A DNA stretch of 64,000 nucleotides from Firmicutes bacterium UBA7510 (GCA_002479485.1 DLNM01000045.1:62001-126000), one strand, 5' to 3'; positions 31,496 through 41,317 are shown, numbered from the stretch's first letter. Made by a program: numbers and translations. Notes: generated by a model not told the origin, from the letters alone.

Positions 31496-33217
31496 TTAAT
31501 TAATACTTAGGACTTTATCCTTTTCAAAGAAAATATTTACTCTATCAGTAAAGAATTTTTTCTTTTCTAATGAATCAATTATAAATAAAGGTTTTATTTG
31601 TGATGCAACCATTCCCTCGGACACTAATTTTTCTCTGTATTGTTCATAAGTATCTTTTTTTAATACTTTTATTATTAAAGGTGATATTTTTTCGCTAGAA
31701 ACTAAAATGTCATACACATAATTTTCCTTACCTAATGCGGTATTTAATTCTTCAGCAAACTTGTCAACTAAATCTAGTGTTTCATTATCTAGAAACTCTA
31801 TGAAAAAAACGTATTTCATTACATGTGAGCTTATATCAGAACATGCGCTAAATCCAACAACCGGCATGTCCAAGCTTTTAGAAACATTATTAACAGCATT
31901 TTGAAGCATAATTTCAGTTGTTTTTTCTCCAAATAAATCTATATCGTTGTTCATACGACGTGAAAATGATATTAAAGGACAGGAATTGTACATATTTGAA
32001 ACCTGAATTATATCCTTCATTTTATAGCGATAAAATCCAGATAAATTTGTAACAATAACCTCATACTGCTCGCCAGGACGTAGCTGTGAAATAGTTAATG
32101 TCTTTGAATAATCATTTTCGTCTAAAGGTAAAAATTCATAAAAGCCTGCCTCTGGTAACAGTATTGAATCGAATGAATTAAAGCCTACAGGTATAGAAAA
32201 GGTACATTCAGAAGAAACATATCCCACAAAATAATACGAAGTTGATTCACTTAAGTATGATTTAAGCTGTTTTGTTTTATCTGCAAATAATCCACTACCT
32301 ATGGTTACGACAAAGTTTATATTTTTCCAAGTATGTTTTACAAAATCAGCTTCATGATTCATAAATATACTTCTTAGTTCTTTTGCTCGTTCTATGTCAG
32401 GTACAAGTTCATTTTCTAATTCTTCACGAAGCTTTTTTGGAATAGAAATTGAGCTATTTATTTTACCTGTAGCTATATCGTCAATTAGCAAGCTCCAATT
32501 TCTTTTTATATAATTAAACAATTCAATAATATATGTAACATAAGGTGATATGATACCACTCATATCTTTTTCCATCAAAGCATAACGTGCATGTAAATAC
32601 CATGTATTTATTTCTGGGTTTCCCCAATACGCTGCTTCTGGAGATACAACCATTTTATGCTGTCCACTGGTTTCATAATAGGTGAATAGAAGAGTAGATA
32701 CAGAGCTACATATCTTATTATTACCTACAGTTTTATTACAAGGCTCAATAAGCATAAGAAACTTTTCCTTTTCCCATGCATCACCTAAAAATTCATAAAA
32801 TAATGATATTGGGTATGATGATGAAAGGTAAGTGTCAGCAATTACCTTTGCATTATCTGTATATGGTATTAATTTAGGCTTGCCCTTTGTACCTGATGAT
32901 AAAAAATAGCGGTTAATTGGATATGCAGTTATTAAATTTTCCTCATCCCCATCAACCATTCTTTTAATATAGGGTTCATAATCCGCATATGTTGAAACTG
33001 GTACAAATTTCTTAAATGATTCTATATCTGAAATATTTGTAAAATTGTATTTTTTCCCGTACTCTGTCTTGGCATTGTCTTGAAGAATTTTATAAAGTAA
33101 ATCTTCATTAACTTTACCGGCAGATTTAGAAATGTAATTTAGTTTCTGTCTTGCTGCGTTTCCTTGTTGTGATAATTCCCTATATAGTTTTGTAACTTCT
33201 GAATTAACCATTTTCAT
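31496..33217 (-). CDS. GH3-family acyl-amide synthetase-like protein
   Basis: This protein of about 573 residues matches the GH3 (auxin-responsive) family, ANL-fold enzymes that adenylate a carboxylate and join it to an amino acid. Motifs are YFLSSGTKGKPKLIPYT (P-loop-like, residues about 105-121), YYFVGYVSSECTFSIP and the FYRYKMKDII / GEKTTEIML core. ATG at 33217 follows AAAGGAGAAA; the frame extends upstream but with no ribosome site. Bacterial members exist but their substrates are mostly unknown. It is a single gene, next to but separate from pepF. Confidence 0.82.
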   Translation of the reverse strand: MKMVNSEVTKLYRELSQQGNAARQKLNYISKSAGKVNEDLLYKILQDNAKTEYGKKYNFTNISDIESFKKFVPVSTYADYEPYIKRMVDGDEENLITAYPINRYFLSSGTKGKPKLIPYTDNAKVIADTYLSSSYPISLFYEFLGDAWEKEKFLMLIEPCNKTVGNNKICSSVSTLLFTYYETSGQHKMVVSPEAAYWGNPEINTWYLHARYALMEKDMSGIISPYVTYIIELFNYIKRNWSLLIDDIATGKINSSISIPKKLREELENELVPDIERAKELRSIFMNHEADFVKHTWKNINFVVTIGSGLFADKTKQLKSYLSESTSYYFVGYVSSECTFSIPVGFNSFDSILLPEAGFYEFLPLDENDYSKTLTISQLRPGEQYEVIVTNLSGFYRYKMKDIIQVSNMYNSCPLISFSRRMNNDIDLFGEKTTEIMLQNAVNNVSKSLDMPVVGFSACSDISSHVMKYVFFIEFLDNETLDLVDKFAEELNTALGKENYVYDILVSSEKISPLIIKVLKKDTYEQYREKLVSEGMVASQIKPLFIIDSLEKKKFFTDRVNIFFEKDKVLSIN

Positions 33218-33332
33218 TTTCTCCTTTAATTGTTTTAGAATCCTACTTAAATTACTACATTTTACCATAATGTGCTATTGAATAATAGAGAATTATAGTT
33301 CACATTGTTTGAAAAACGTTAAAAATGCAATA

Positions 33333-33368
33333 AAAAGGCACATACATTTTTGTAAATGTATATGCCTT
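33333..33368 (-). terminator. Terminator after pepF
   Basis: AAGGCA and TGCCTT with inner ATACATTT/AAATGTAT form a strong hairpin flanked by A- and T-runs. It lies at the 3' end of the pepF gene. Confidence 0.75.
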
Positions 33369-33392
33369 AAAATTTTTATAGGTATAAAATTA

Positions 33393-35156
33393 TTACTTTT
33401 TATTAACTAATTCTACAAATATATCTATTTGTTTAGCAAAAGATTCAAGACCTTTTTTCCAGAATTCTTTATCAGTTAAATCAATATCAGCAATTTTAGC
33501 TACATCCTCTACATTCATAATTGTTGTAGCATTAAGTAATTTTTTGTATTTTGGTACGAATGCTTCTCCCTCTTCTTGGTACTTAGCATACAATCCTCTT
33601 GCAAACAGTCCTCCAAATGCATATGGGAAGTTATAAAAGCTTAAATTAGAACTATAGTAGTGACCCTTACATGCCCACATATATGGATGTAGCATATTGT
33701 TATCAAGTCCATCACCATAAGCTTCTTTTTGAGCATTTAGCATTATTTCACAAAGATTATCAGGGAACATAAAGTTATCGCTTCTATTTTCAAACACAGC
33801 AGTTTCAAATAAATATCTGGAATAAATATCGCATATAATTTGAGTAGCATCTTGCAACTGGCTTTCAACTAATGCAAGTTTAATATCATCATTTTCAGCA
33901 GAAGATATTGCAGCATTCATTATGATGTTTTCATTAAATGTTGATGCAGTCTCTGCTACAGGCATTGAATACTCTGTATTCAAGATTTTATTATCTACTA
34001 TATTTAAATTATGATATGCATGACCTAATTCATGTGCCATTGTCACAATATCACCAAAATTCCCATCAAAGTTAGTTAAAACTCTACTTTCCTTTATTGG
34101 GTGTATACCAGCACAAAAAGCTCCGCCAACCTTGCCTTCTCTTGGATAAAAGTCAATCCATTCTTCATCGTATGCACGATTAACCATTTCAGCAAGATCC
34201 GGTGCAAAACCTTTAAATAAATTAACTAAATATTCTTTAGAATCTTCTATAGTATATTTTTTGTTGTTATTGCCCATAGGTGCAAACATATCATACCATG
34301 GTAGACCATCTTTATAGCCAAGCGTTTCCCCCTTAACCTTTAGATATTGGTGGAATTTAGGTAAATATTCCTTCATTGCCTCTATTAAGGCATCTAAAGT
34401 TTCGCGCTTCATACGAGCATTATGTAAAGTTTGAGCAAGAGGTGATTCGAATCCTCTTAATTTACACTCATTTATTACCTGCAATTTAATGTTGTTTAAA
34501 GAAAATGCTATCGCATCTTTGATTTTTTCATAGCAAGCAAGCTCTGCTTCATATGCTTCCTTTCTTACTGCTGGATCAGCATCATAAGCAAGATTTCTAA
34601 TTGAAGATAAATTGGTTTTTTCACCCTTATAATCTACTTGAACAGAAGATGTTAAGTATGATTGAAGATCTGACCATGCACTTCCACCGCTTATATCAAA
34701 TTTTGATATTACTTCTTCAACCTGATCGTTTAAAACATACTTGTTATCTTCAACTATTAAATTAAGAAAATATTCATATTCTTTTAAAAGTGAGTTAGAA
34801 TTAATTATTTCGTCAAGATTTTTTATATTTGCTATGTATTTTTTTAATATTGTTAATGGTTTTGTAGTACTACTTGCTTTGTCACTTAATCTACCAAGAT
34901 AAGATGCACTATCTGCATCCTTAGTATTTACTGATTGCTTTAAACTAGCAAAATTAAATAACTTAGTAAAAAGCTTTTCTTGTTCTTCATGTATCTCAAT
35001 TGCTTTTAGTAAATTATTTGATGCTTCATTTTTTTCTAAATCATTTACAAAATTGTTCATTTCACTAATAGATGCATCAACTTTGCTTAAATCTTCAATG
35101 AACTTAGGATCATCGTATCCTGTGTAAAGTTTGTCTAAAGACCATACAGAATTCAT
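33393..35156 (-). CDS. pepF: Oligoendopeptidase F (M3 zinc peptidase)
   Basis: This 587-residue cytoplasmic metallopeptidase has the zinc-binding motif HELGHAYH near residue 375 with the downstream Glu in VAETASTFNE. The N-terminal helical domain and the C-terminal YPYAFGGLFARGLYAKYQEE-like region fit PepF. It cleaves peptides of 7-17 residues and fits an amino-acid-fermenting life. A GGAGAAT ribosome site precedes ATG. Full length for the family. Confidence 0.92.
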   Translation of the reverse strand: MNSVWSLDKLYTGYDDPKFIEDLSKVDASISEMNNFVNDLEKNEASNNLLKAIEIHEEQEKLFTKLFNFASLKQSVNTKDADSASYLGRLSDKASSTTKPLTILKKYIANIKNLDEIINSNSLLKEYEYFLNLIVEDNKYVLNDQVEEVISKFDISGGSAWSDLQSYLTSSVQVDYKGEKTNLSSIRNLAYDADPAVRKEAYEAELACYEKIKDAIAFSLNNIKLQVINECKLRGFESPLAQTLHNARMKRETLDALIEAMKEYLPKFHQYLKVKGETLGYKDGLPWYDMFAPMGNNNKKYTIEDSKEYLVNLFKGFAPDLAEMVNRAYDEEWIDFYPREGKVGGAFCAGIHPIKESRVLTNFDGNFGDIVTMAHELGHAYHNLNIVDNKILNTEYSMPVAETASTFNENIIMNAAISSAENDDIKLALVESQLQDATQIICDIYSRYLFETAVFENRSDNFMFPDNLCEIMLNAQKEAYGDGLDNNMLHPYMWACKGHYYSSNLSFYNFPYAFGGLFARGLYAKYQEEGEAFVPKYKKLLNATTIMNVEDVAKIADIDLTDKEFWKKGLESFAKQIDIFVELVNKK

Positions 35157-35450
35157 ATTATTCTCCTTTTTAAATGTATTTTAATGCTAAATAAGGTGTG
35201 TTTGAAATTAAATTATAAAATCTTAGATAACGTTGTCCTTATTGCATGATACATTGTAGCACATAATAAAATAAAATTCAATGTAACATGCTCGAATTGT
35301 ATGTTTTTATGCTTTAAATTTTTTATTATCTTTAAAATGCTGGGCTTGAGGTAGCGGAGTAAATGATCATAAGGTGAAAATAATTGAGATGAAAGATCAA
35401 GAAGAACTGTTATAGCATAGTAGCTGCACGTAAATTATAATTTGACAAAT
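35157..35450. other. Intergenic region without a gene
   Basis: About 294 bases with no supported ORF, hairpin or repeat. It includes the upstream region of pepF (minus strand). Confidence 0.4.
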
Positions 35451-35486
35451 AAAATAAGGCTTGATTATTTCTAATTAAGCCTTATT
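35451..35486 (-). terminator. Terminator after the alpha/beta hydrolase
   Basis: AAATAAGGCTT pairs perfectly with AAGCCTTATTT. On the minus strand T-rich sequence follows. It lies 22 bases after the hydrolase stop. Confidence 0.8.
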
Positions 35487-35507
35487 TATTTGTCTTTAAT
35501 CACTAGA

Positions 35508-36488
35508 TTAGTGTACAAAGATAATTTCTATGTTATCAGATAAATCAACTTTTCCTTGTAGTACATCTGTACGTAAAATGTGACACATTTTTTCAGGTTC
35601 TTCAAAGCAAGGACTATGCGCCGAATTTTTAAATGTATAGAAGCCTTTCACAGGTGCGTTTACTGTCCTCGCAAATTCCTTTGCAACAGAATAAGATACT
35701 TGATAGTCATACTTACCTTGAAGTACATAAACAGGCACTTTTAGCTCAGGCACTTGCTTAATTAAATCGGTTTGAAGTACAAAATCCCAAAGGCACTTAA
35801 GGGAAAAACTGTTCCCCATAGGGAAATTGCGTTTCTCTTTCCAAGTATATCCTTTATAACGAAGTACAGTTGTGACGCATTCCATCATCGAGGTGCAATG
35901 GCGCATAATGCCGATACCAAGCTTCATCATGCCTTCACTTCGCACGCCAAGGTATCGAAGGCTTACTTCTCCACCCTTGTCAATGGGGAATTTTTCAAGC
36001 TTGCGTACCATTTTTTTATTATTTGTTTTGCGAAACTCCTGTAGCATAAAGGTATATGCTAGGCGCTCAGACTCAATTTGTCTTGCCACCTGACCAATGC
36101 CTATATATGCATGGAATAGCTCAGGTGCTCGCTGAACCGTAAGTACCCCTAAGAAAGAACCCCATGAATGCCCCATTACGTATATTTTTTCTTTGTCAAA
36201 CCGTTGGCAAAGATAATTAACAACTGCGATGGTGTCAGCGATCATTTGATCTATCGTCATAGCCTCTTTCGGGATATTACGATGGTAAGAAATTCCACTA
36301 CCCCGTTGTTCCCACCAGCAGACTGTAAATATTTTTTCCAGTCCTGTAGGATATTGTTGGGTAAAGGCAACCTCCGGTGAGCCAGGTCCACCATGGAGGA
36401 ACAGTAACACTGGGTTTTCGATGTTTTCACTCTGTAAAAACATACCTTGCTTCAACCCATTAATTTCTACAAATATCTTTTCATTCAT
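35508..36488 (-). CDS. Alpha/beta-hydrolase, proline iminopeptidase-like
   Basis: This 326-residue cytoplasmic enzyme has an oxyanion motif HGGPG (32-36), a nucleophile elbow MGHSWG (S108), a probable acid in GKYDYQV and a His in NSAHSPCFEEP. HGGPG plus GHSWGS is the pattern of the S33 family, which includes proline iminopeptidases and related aminopeptidases. The substrate is unproven. It is transcribed away from the S-box gene from a promoter (TTGACA-17-TATAAT) whose -35 mirrors that of the neighbour. Confidence 0.82.
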   Translation of the reverse strand: MNEKIFVEINGLKQGMFLQSENIENPVLLFLHGGPGSPEVAFTQQYPTGLEKIFTVCWWEQRGSGISYHRNIPKEAMTIDQMIADTIAVVNYLCQRFDKEKIYVMGHSWGSFLGVLTVQRAPELFHAYIGIGQVARQIESERLAYTFMLQEFRKTNNKKMVRKLEKFPIDKGGEVSLRYLGVRSEGMMKLGIGIMRHCTSMMECVTTVLRYKGYTWKEKRNFPMGNSFSLKCLWDFVLQTDLIKQVPELKVPVYVLQGKYDYQVSYSVAKEFARTVNAPVKGFYTFKNSAHSPCFEEPEKMCHILRTDVLQGKVDLSDNIEIIFVH

Positions 36489-36513
36489 TTATTCTTCTCC
36501 TATATTTGTCTAC

Positions 36514-36587
36514 ATTATATGGTATAATTTTACATTTGTCAATTTTAAAATTTCACCTTGACAAATGTTATAATTGATATATATAAT
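36514..36587. promoter_or_regulatory. Divergent sigma-A promoters with mirrored -35 boxes
   Basis: Plus strand: TTGACA at 36558-36563, 18 bases, TATAAT at 36582-36587. Minus strand: TTGACA at 36542-36537, 17 bases, TATAAT at 36519-36514. The two -35 regions form an 11-nt perfect inverted repeat (ACATTTGTCAA / TTGACAAATGT) with a 15-base spacer. Confidence 0.8.
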
Positions 36588-36631
36588 AGTGCAATGAATA
36601 AAATGTATTGCACTAAATAAATCATATTAAT

Positions 36632-36727
36632 ATCTTATCAAGAGAGATTGAGGGACTGGCCCTATGAAATCTCAGCAACCAGCTTTATGCACGGTGCTAA
36701 TTCCAGCAGAGAAATCTGATAGATGAG
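36632..36727 (+). promoter_or_regulatory. SAM-I (S-box) riboswitch
   Basis: The core CTTATCAAGAGAGATTGAGG, then GGGACTGGCCC, AATCTCAGCAACC, GTGCTAATTCCAGCA and the closing TCTGATAGATGAG are the S-box signature. It binds S-adenosylmethionine and terminates transcription when SAM is plentiful. The terminator lies at 36764-36790. Confidence 0.96.
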
Positions 36728-36763
36728 TAAAGGAACTGACGCCCTTTATGGGCTTTTATTATG

Positions 36764-36790
36764 CCTCCTGATATCATCAGGAGGTTTTTT
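36764..36790 (+). terminator. S-box expression-platform terminator
   Basis: CCTCCTGAT pairs with ATCAGGAGG and is followed by T6. It lies between the aptamer and the carrier gene start, with the ribosome site just after it. Confidence 0.9.
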
Positions 36791-36809
36791 GTTTTATAAG
36801 GAGGACAAA

Positions 36810-38093
36810 ATGAAAAACAAAAATTTATTAGCATTATTACCAATTTTAGTATTTCTTATTCTATTTGTTGGCATAGGAATAACTACAAAAGATTTTTATG
36901 TTATGCCAACAGTTGTAGGCTTTTTAATAGCTCTAATAGTTGCATTTTTACAAAATAAGAATAATTCTTTTGAGAAGAAATTATCAATAGTAGCAAAAGG
37001 TGCTGGTGATGAAAATATAATCACCATGTGTTTAATATTCGTACTTGCTGGAGCTTTTTCAGGCGCAGTTAAGGCTGCTGGCGGAGTTGAAAGTACAGTT
37101 AATTTTGGATTGTCAATCTTACCATCTAGTTTTATAGTTGTTGGTATTTTTATAATTGGTTGCTTTATATCAGTGTCAATGGGGACATCTGTTGGAACAA
37201 TAGCCGCACTAAGTCCAATTGCCTTAGGAATAGCTGAGAAAACAGGATTCTCAGTACCACTATGTATCGGTGCTGTTGTATGTGGAGCAATGTTTGGAGA
37301 TAATCTTTCAATGATTTCTGATACTACTATTGCAGCTGTTCGTACACAAGGATGTGAAATGAAGGATAAATTTAAACAAAACTTTTTTATTGTTTTACCA
37401 GCGGCAATAATTACAATTTTAATATTTATATTTAAAGCAAGTAATGCTGATATTGATGTAACAGAAGTTACAGGAAATTTAAGTTATAACTTTATTCAAA
37501 TTATACCGTATTTAGTGGTGTTAATTGGTGCATTAGCTGGTTTAAATGTATTTGTAGTTTTAATTAGTGGAACATTAATTTCTGTAATTATTGGACTAGC
37601 ACTTGGATGTTTTAAATTTGTTGAAGTATTCGTAGTTATAGGTGATGGAATTGCAGGCATGTATGAAATTACTATAATATCGTTAATTGTAGCAGGAGTA
37701 GTTGCGTTAGTAAAAGAAAATGGAGGAATTGAGTATATAATTCAATTTATTAAATCTAAAATTAGTGGCAGAAAAGGTGCAGAGCTTGGTATAGCACTAT
37801 TAGCGTCTGTAGTTGATATATGTACTGCCAATAATACCGTTGCAATAGTAATGGCAGGCCCTATAGCTAAAGAAATAAGCAACGAATTTGATATTGATGC
37901 TAAAACTTCTGCTTCTATACTTGATATATTCACTTCAGTTTGGCAGGGCATAATACCGTATGGAGCACAGCTTTTAACAGCAGCTTCATTAGCAGGTATA
38001 ACTCCAATTGATATAATGCCAAATCTATTTTATCCAATATTAATGGGAGTTAGTGCGTTAATTTTCATATTGTTTATTAAAAAAAGAAAATAA
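36810..38093 (+). CDS. metT: NhaC-superfamily carrier, probable methionine transporter MetT
   Basis: This 427-residue membrane protein has about 11 helices of the NhaC superfamily (SMGTSVGTIAALSPIALGIA; GAMFGDNLSMISDTTIAA; DICTANNTVAIVMAGPI). The SAM-I riboswitch directly upstream points to sulfur amino acid transport; NhaC-type MetT proteins regulated by S-boxes are the established precedent. ATG at 36810 follows ATAAGGAGG; an upstream in-frame ATG at 36723 lies within the riboswitch end and terminator and is rejected. It is likely Na+-coupled. Methionine is the probable substrate by regulation. Confidence 0.85.
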   Translation: MKNKNLLALLPILVFLILFVGIGITTKDFYVMPTVVGFLIALIVAFLQNKNNSFEKKLSIVAKGAGDENIITMCLIFVLAGAFSGAVKAAGGVESTVNFGLSILPSSFIVVGIFIIGCFISVSMGTSVGTIAALSPIALGIAEKTGFSVPLCIGAVVCGAMFGDNLSMISDTTIAAVRTQGCEMKDKFKQNFFIVLPAAIITILIFIFKASNADIDVTEVTGNLSYNFIQIIPYLVVLIGALAGLNVFVVLISGTLISVIIGLALGCFKFVEVFVVIGDGIAGMYEITIISLIVAGVVALVKENGGIEYIIQFIKSKISGRKGAELGIALLASVVDICTANNTVAIVMAGPIAKEISNEFDIDAKTSASILDIFTSVWQGIIPYGAQLLTAASLAGITPIDIMPNLFYPILMGVSALIFILFIKKRK

Positions 38094-38270
38094 TAACATA
38101 TAAATTTAATATAAATTAATAAAATAACATATAATAATAAATACTTTCTATTTATAAAGTTCTTGATAAAGGAACAACTATAATATTTGGATTGTATTTA
38201 TTTTTTTTAAAACTTATAACTGTTATTTCTGTTTTCTAAAATTAGATAAAAATTTAAAGGAGAAATTTTT

Positions 38271-40115
38271 ATGAAAAGGATTATTTGTTTACTATCAATT
38301 ATAGTAATGATAATTTGTATTCTTACAGGTTGTGGTCGTGAAAGTAAAGAAATTGTTTTTGCAGATGCCGGTTGGGATAGTGCAAAGCTTAATAATGCTG
38401 TAGCAGGCTACATAGCCAAAGCTGCTTATGGGTATGATAATTGGCGTGAAGTGTCTGGAAGTACTACAGTATTACATGAAGGGCTTATAAAAGGTGAAAT
38501 AGATATACATATGGAAGTCTGGACTGATAATATTGTATCGTATAAAAGCGATTTAGAGAATGGAAGGTTTAAGGAGCTAGGTATAAATTTTAATGATAAC
38601 ATTCAGGGATTATATGTACCTAGATATGTTATAGAAGGCGATAAAGAAAGAGGTATTAAAGCGTCTGCCCCAGATTTGAAAACTGTTGAAGATTTAAAAA
38701 AGTATAAAGATGTATTCCAAGATGCTGAAAATAAAGATAAGGGTAGAATATATGGAGCTATACCAGGTTGGGAAGTTGATAACATTATGTTTAATAAATA
38801 TAACTACTACGGATTAAACAAAGACTTTATATATTTTAGACCCGGTTCAGATGCGGCACTTTCAGCTGCTATAAGCGGAGCATATGAAAAAGGAGAGCCT
38901 ATTGTTGCTTATTATTGGGAACCTACATGGCTTATGGGAAAATATGATTTTGTATTATTAAAAGATGCGCCATATGACCCTATTGGATATAAGGAAGGAA
39001 AAACTGAGTGTCCATCAGTAGTAGTAACCATAGGCTCAAGTAATAAATTTTATGAAAATAATAAAGAATTTTGTGGATTTTTAGAAAATTATAAAACGAG
39101 CAGTAATTTAATTTCAGAAGCACTAGCTTATATGCAGGAAACAGGTGCTAGTCATGAGGAAGCTGCCATATGGTTTCTAAAAGAAAATGATAATTTGCTC
39201 GAAGGCTGGTTAGGTAAAGAAAAAGCTGATGAAATAAGAAAAGCACTTAATAGTGATGTAACTACTACAGGATGGTCATTGCAAAATTACTTCAATATAG
39301 AAAGTATAGATTCGGCAGTAAGAAAATTTAGTATTAAATTTCAGCCATTTTTTAATGCTATAAAGAGTGGTCTTGATGCAATGATTTTGTTTTCATATAC
39401 TATTCTTAATTTTATCCCTTGGTGGGTGATAGTAATTGGAGTATTTATAAGTGGATGGAAATTAAAAAATAAATTAAGTCAAGGCATAATATATGCATTT
39501 ATGATTAGTATTATAAAATTTTTGGGACTTTGGGGATTAATGAACGAAACATTATCAATAGTAATTACTTCAGTTATTGTATCTGTTATATTAGGATTTC
39601 CAATAGGATTACTTATTGCTAGTAATGAAACTGCAAATAGAATTACAAGACCAATTTTAGATACAATGCAAACTATGCCAGTATTTGTTTATTTAATCCC
39701 AGCAGTTTTATTCTTTGGATTAGGTAAAGCACCTGCTGTTATTGCCACAACTATCTATGCTATTGTTCCAATAGTGAGACTTACAAGTCTTGGTATTAGG
39801 CAAGTTGATAAAGAGGTTGTTGAAGCAGCTAAATCCTTTGGAGCAACAAAATTACAATGCCTGATTAAGGTGCAAATTCCTCAAGCAGTACCAACTATAA
39901 TGACAGGTTTTAACCAAACGCTTATGATGGCGATGGCAATGGTTGTTACTTGTTCAATGATAGGCGCAAGTGGTTTAGGTATGGAGGTTCTTATTGGAGT
40001 AAATAGAATAGAAATAGGTAGAGGATTAGTTGCAGGTACAGCAGTTGTTATTGTGGCAGTATTACTTGATAGATTAACGCAAGGCTTGATAAAGGGTAAT
40101 GGAGGTAAAATGTAA
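38271..40115 (+). CDS. Betaine/carnitine-type ABC transporter, binding protein fused to permease
   Basis: This 614-residue fusion starts with a lipoprotein signal peptide (lipobox LTGC, C21), followed by an OpuAC-like binding domain (about 25-330: TTVLHEGLIKGEIDIHMEVW and IVAYYWEPTWLMGKYD) and a ProW-like permease (about 360-614; helices plus ETLSIVITSVIVSVILGFPI and FGATKLQCLIKVQIPQAVPT, the ATPase-contact loop). In well-known fusions (OpuABC of Lactococcus) the binding domain is C-terminal; here it is N-terminal and lipidated. The gene overlaps the next (TAATG). Substrates of this family are glycine betaine, carnitine, choline or proline betaine. Confidence 0.85.
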   Translation: MKRIICLLSIIVMIICILTGCGRESKEIVFADAGWDSAKLNNAVAGYIAKAAYGYDNWREVSGSTTVLHEGLIKGEIDIHMEVWTDNIVSYKSDLENGRFKELGINFNDNIQGLYVPRYVIEGDKERGIKASAPDLKTVEDLKKYKDVFQDAENKDKGRIYGAIPGWEVDNIMFNKYNYYGLNKDFIYFRPGSDAALSAAISGAYEKGEPIVAYYWEPTWLMGKYDFVLLKDAPYDPIGYKEGKTECPSVVVTIGSSNKFYENNKEFCGFLENYKTSSNLISEALAYMQETGASHEEAAIWFLKENDNLLEGWLGKEKADEIRKALNSDVTTTGWSLQNYFNIESIDSAVRKFSIKFQPFFNAIKSGLDAMILFSYTILNFIPWWVIVIGVFISGWKLKNKLSQGIIYAFMISIIKFLGLWGLMNETLSIVITSVIVSVILGFPIGLLIASNETANRITRPILDTMQTMPVFVYLIPAVLFFGLGKAPAVIATTIYAIVPIVRLTSLGIRQVDKEVVEAAKSFGATKLQCLIKVQIPQAVPTIMTGFNQTLMMAMAMVVTCSMIGASGLGMEVLIGVNRIEIGRGLVAGTAVVIVAVLLDRLTQGLIKGNGGKM

Positions 40116-41299
40116 TGAACGATAATGCAAATAATATAATTGAAGTAAAAAATCTTTCAAAACTTTATGGTTTAAATAAGCAAGATGCTGTTAAGCTTAT
40201 GAAGAAAGGTAGCAGTAAGGAGGATGTTTACAAAAAAACAGGCGTTACAGTTGCTCTATGGGATGTAAATTTTAATGTTAAAAAGGGTGAAATATTTGTA
40301 ATTATAGGACTGTCAGGTTCAGGAAAATCAACACTTGTTAGATGTCTAAATCTACTGAATAAGCCTACTGACGGTGAAATTCTATTTGAAGGTAAAGATA
40401 TAAGGCTATTTAGTAAAAAGGATTTGTTAGATTATAGAAGAAATAAAATATCTATGATCTTTCAAAACTTTGGATTAATGTCACATAAAGATATACTAAA
40501 TAATGTAGCACTTGGATTAGAAATAAAAAAAATACCGAAGCAAGAACGAGAAGAAAAAGCAAATAAAATGATTTCTATGGTAGGATTAGAAGGATTAGAG
40601 CATAAAAATATTCAAAGTTTATCAGGTGGTATGAAACAAAGAGTGGGTTTGGCTAGAGCCCTAGTAAATGATCCGGAAATATTATTAATGGATGAGCCTT
40701 TTTCAGCCTTAGATCCTTTAGTTAGGCAAGATATGCAATTTGAATTATTATCATTACAAAGTAAATTAGAAAAGACGATAATTTTTATAACACACGATAT
40801 AAATGAAGCGTTTAAACTAGGTAATACAGTAGCCATAATGAGAGATGGAAAAATCGTTCAGATTGGTACTCCAGAGGAAATGTCATCAAATCCAGCTGAT
40901 GATTATGTAAGAAATTTTATAGATAGTGCTGATAAAACAAAAGTTCTCAGCGCTAAACATGTTATGCTAATACCTAGCTGTATAATTAAGATAAAGGATT
41001 CAATAAATAATGCAATAAGAGAGATGAAAGCAAATGATATATCAAGCTCCTATGTAGTAGATGATAAAATGAGACTAGAAGGTATCATAACAATTAATGA
41101 TGCTGTAAAAGCTAAAACTGATAAAAAAACTATAAGTGATATTCTTATAAAAGATATTATAACGACATCAAAAGATACTTTAATTACAGATATTTTAGCA
41201 ACTGCATCTGAAGCAAAATACCCCATTGCCGTTGTTGACAATGAAAACAGACTTGAGGGTATAGTGACAAAAGCATCGGTTCTTGCTTCATTAGCATAA
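40115..41299 (+). CDS. Betaine-type ABC transporter ATPase with CBS domains
   Basis: This 394-residue ATPase (OpuAA/ProV type) has Walker A GLSGSGKST, signature LSGGMKQR, Walker B ILLMDEPFSALDP and the H-loop FITHD. The N-terminal extension (KLYGLNKQDAVKLMKKG) is typical of the family. Two CBS domains lie at about 280-394 (IKDSINNAIREMKANDISSS and DTLITDILATASEAKYPIAV), which sense ionic strength or nucleotides in OpuA. It overlaps the fused permease gene by one base, so translation is coupled. Terminator follows at 41318. Confidence 0.9.
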   Translation: MNDNANNIIEVKNLSKLYGLNKQDAVKLMKKGSSKEDVYKKTGVTVALWDVNFNVKKGEIFVIIGLSGSGKSTLVRCLNLLNKPTDGEILFEGKDIRLFSKKDLLDYRRNKISMIFQNFGLMSHKDILNNVALGLEIKKIPKQEREEKANKMISMVGLEGLEHKNIQSLSGGMKQRVGLARALVNDPEILLMDEPFSALDPLVRQDMQFELLSLQSKLEKTIIFITHDINEAFKLGNTVAIMRDGKIVQIGTPEEMSSNPADDYVRNFIDSADKTKVLSAKHVMLIPSCIIKIKDSINNAIREMKANDISSSYVVDDKMRLEGIITINDAVKAKTDKKTISDILIKDIITTSKDTLITDILATASEAKYPIAVVDNENRLEGIVTKASVLASLA

Positions 41300-41317
41300 T
41301 ATAAATACTTTGAATAT

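Noticed and set aside
36723..36809. An earlier start for the MetT-like gene
   Set aside because: It would translate the terminator of the S-box and lacks a ribosome site.
38094..38270. A riboswitch before the betaine-type transporter
   Set aside because: The 177 bases are AT-rich with no conserved aptamer motif that I recognise.
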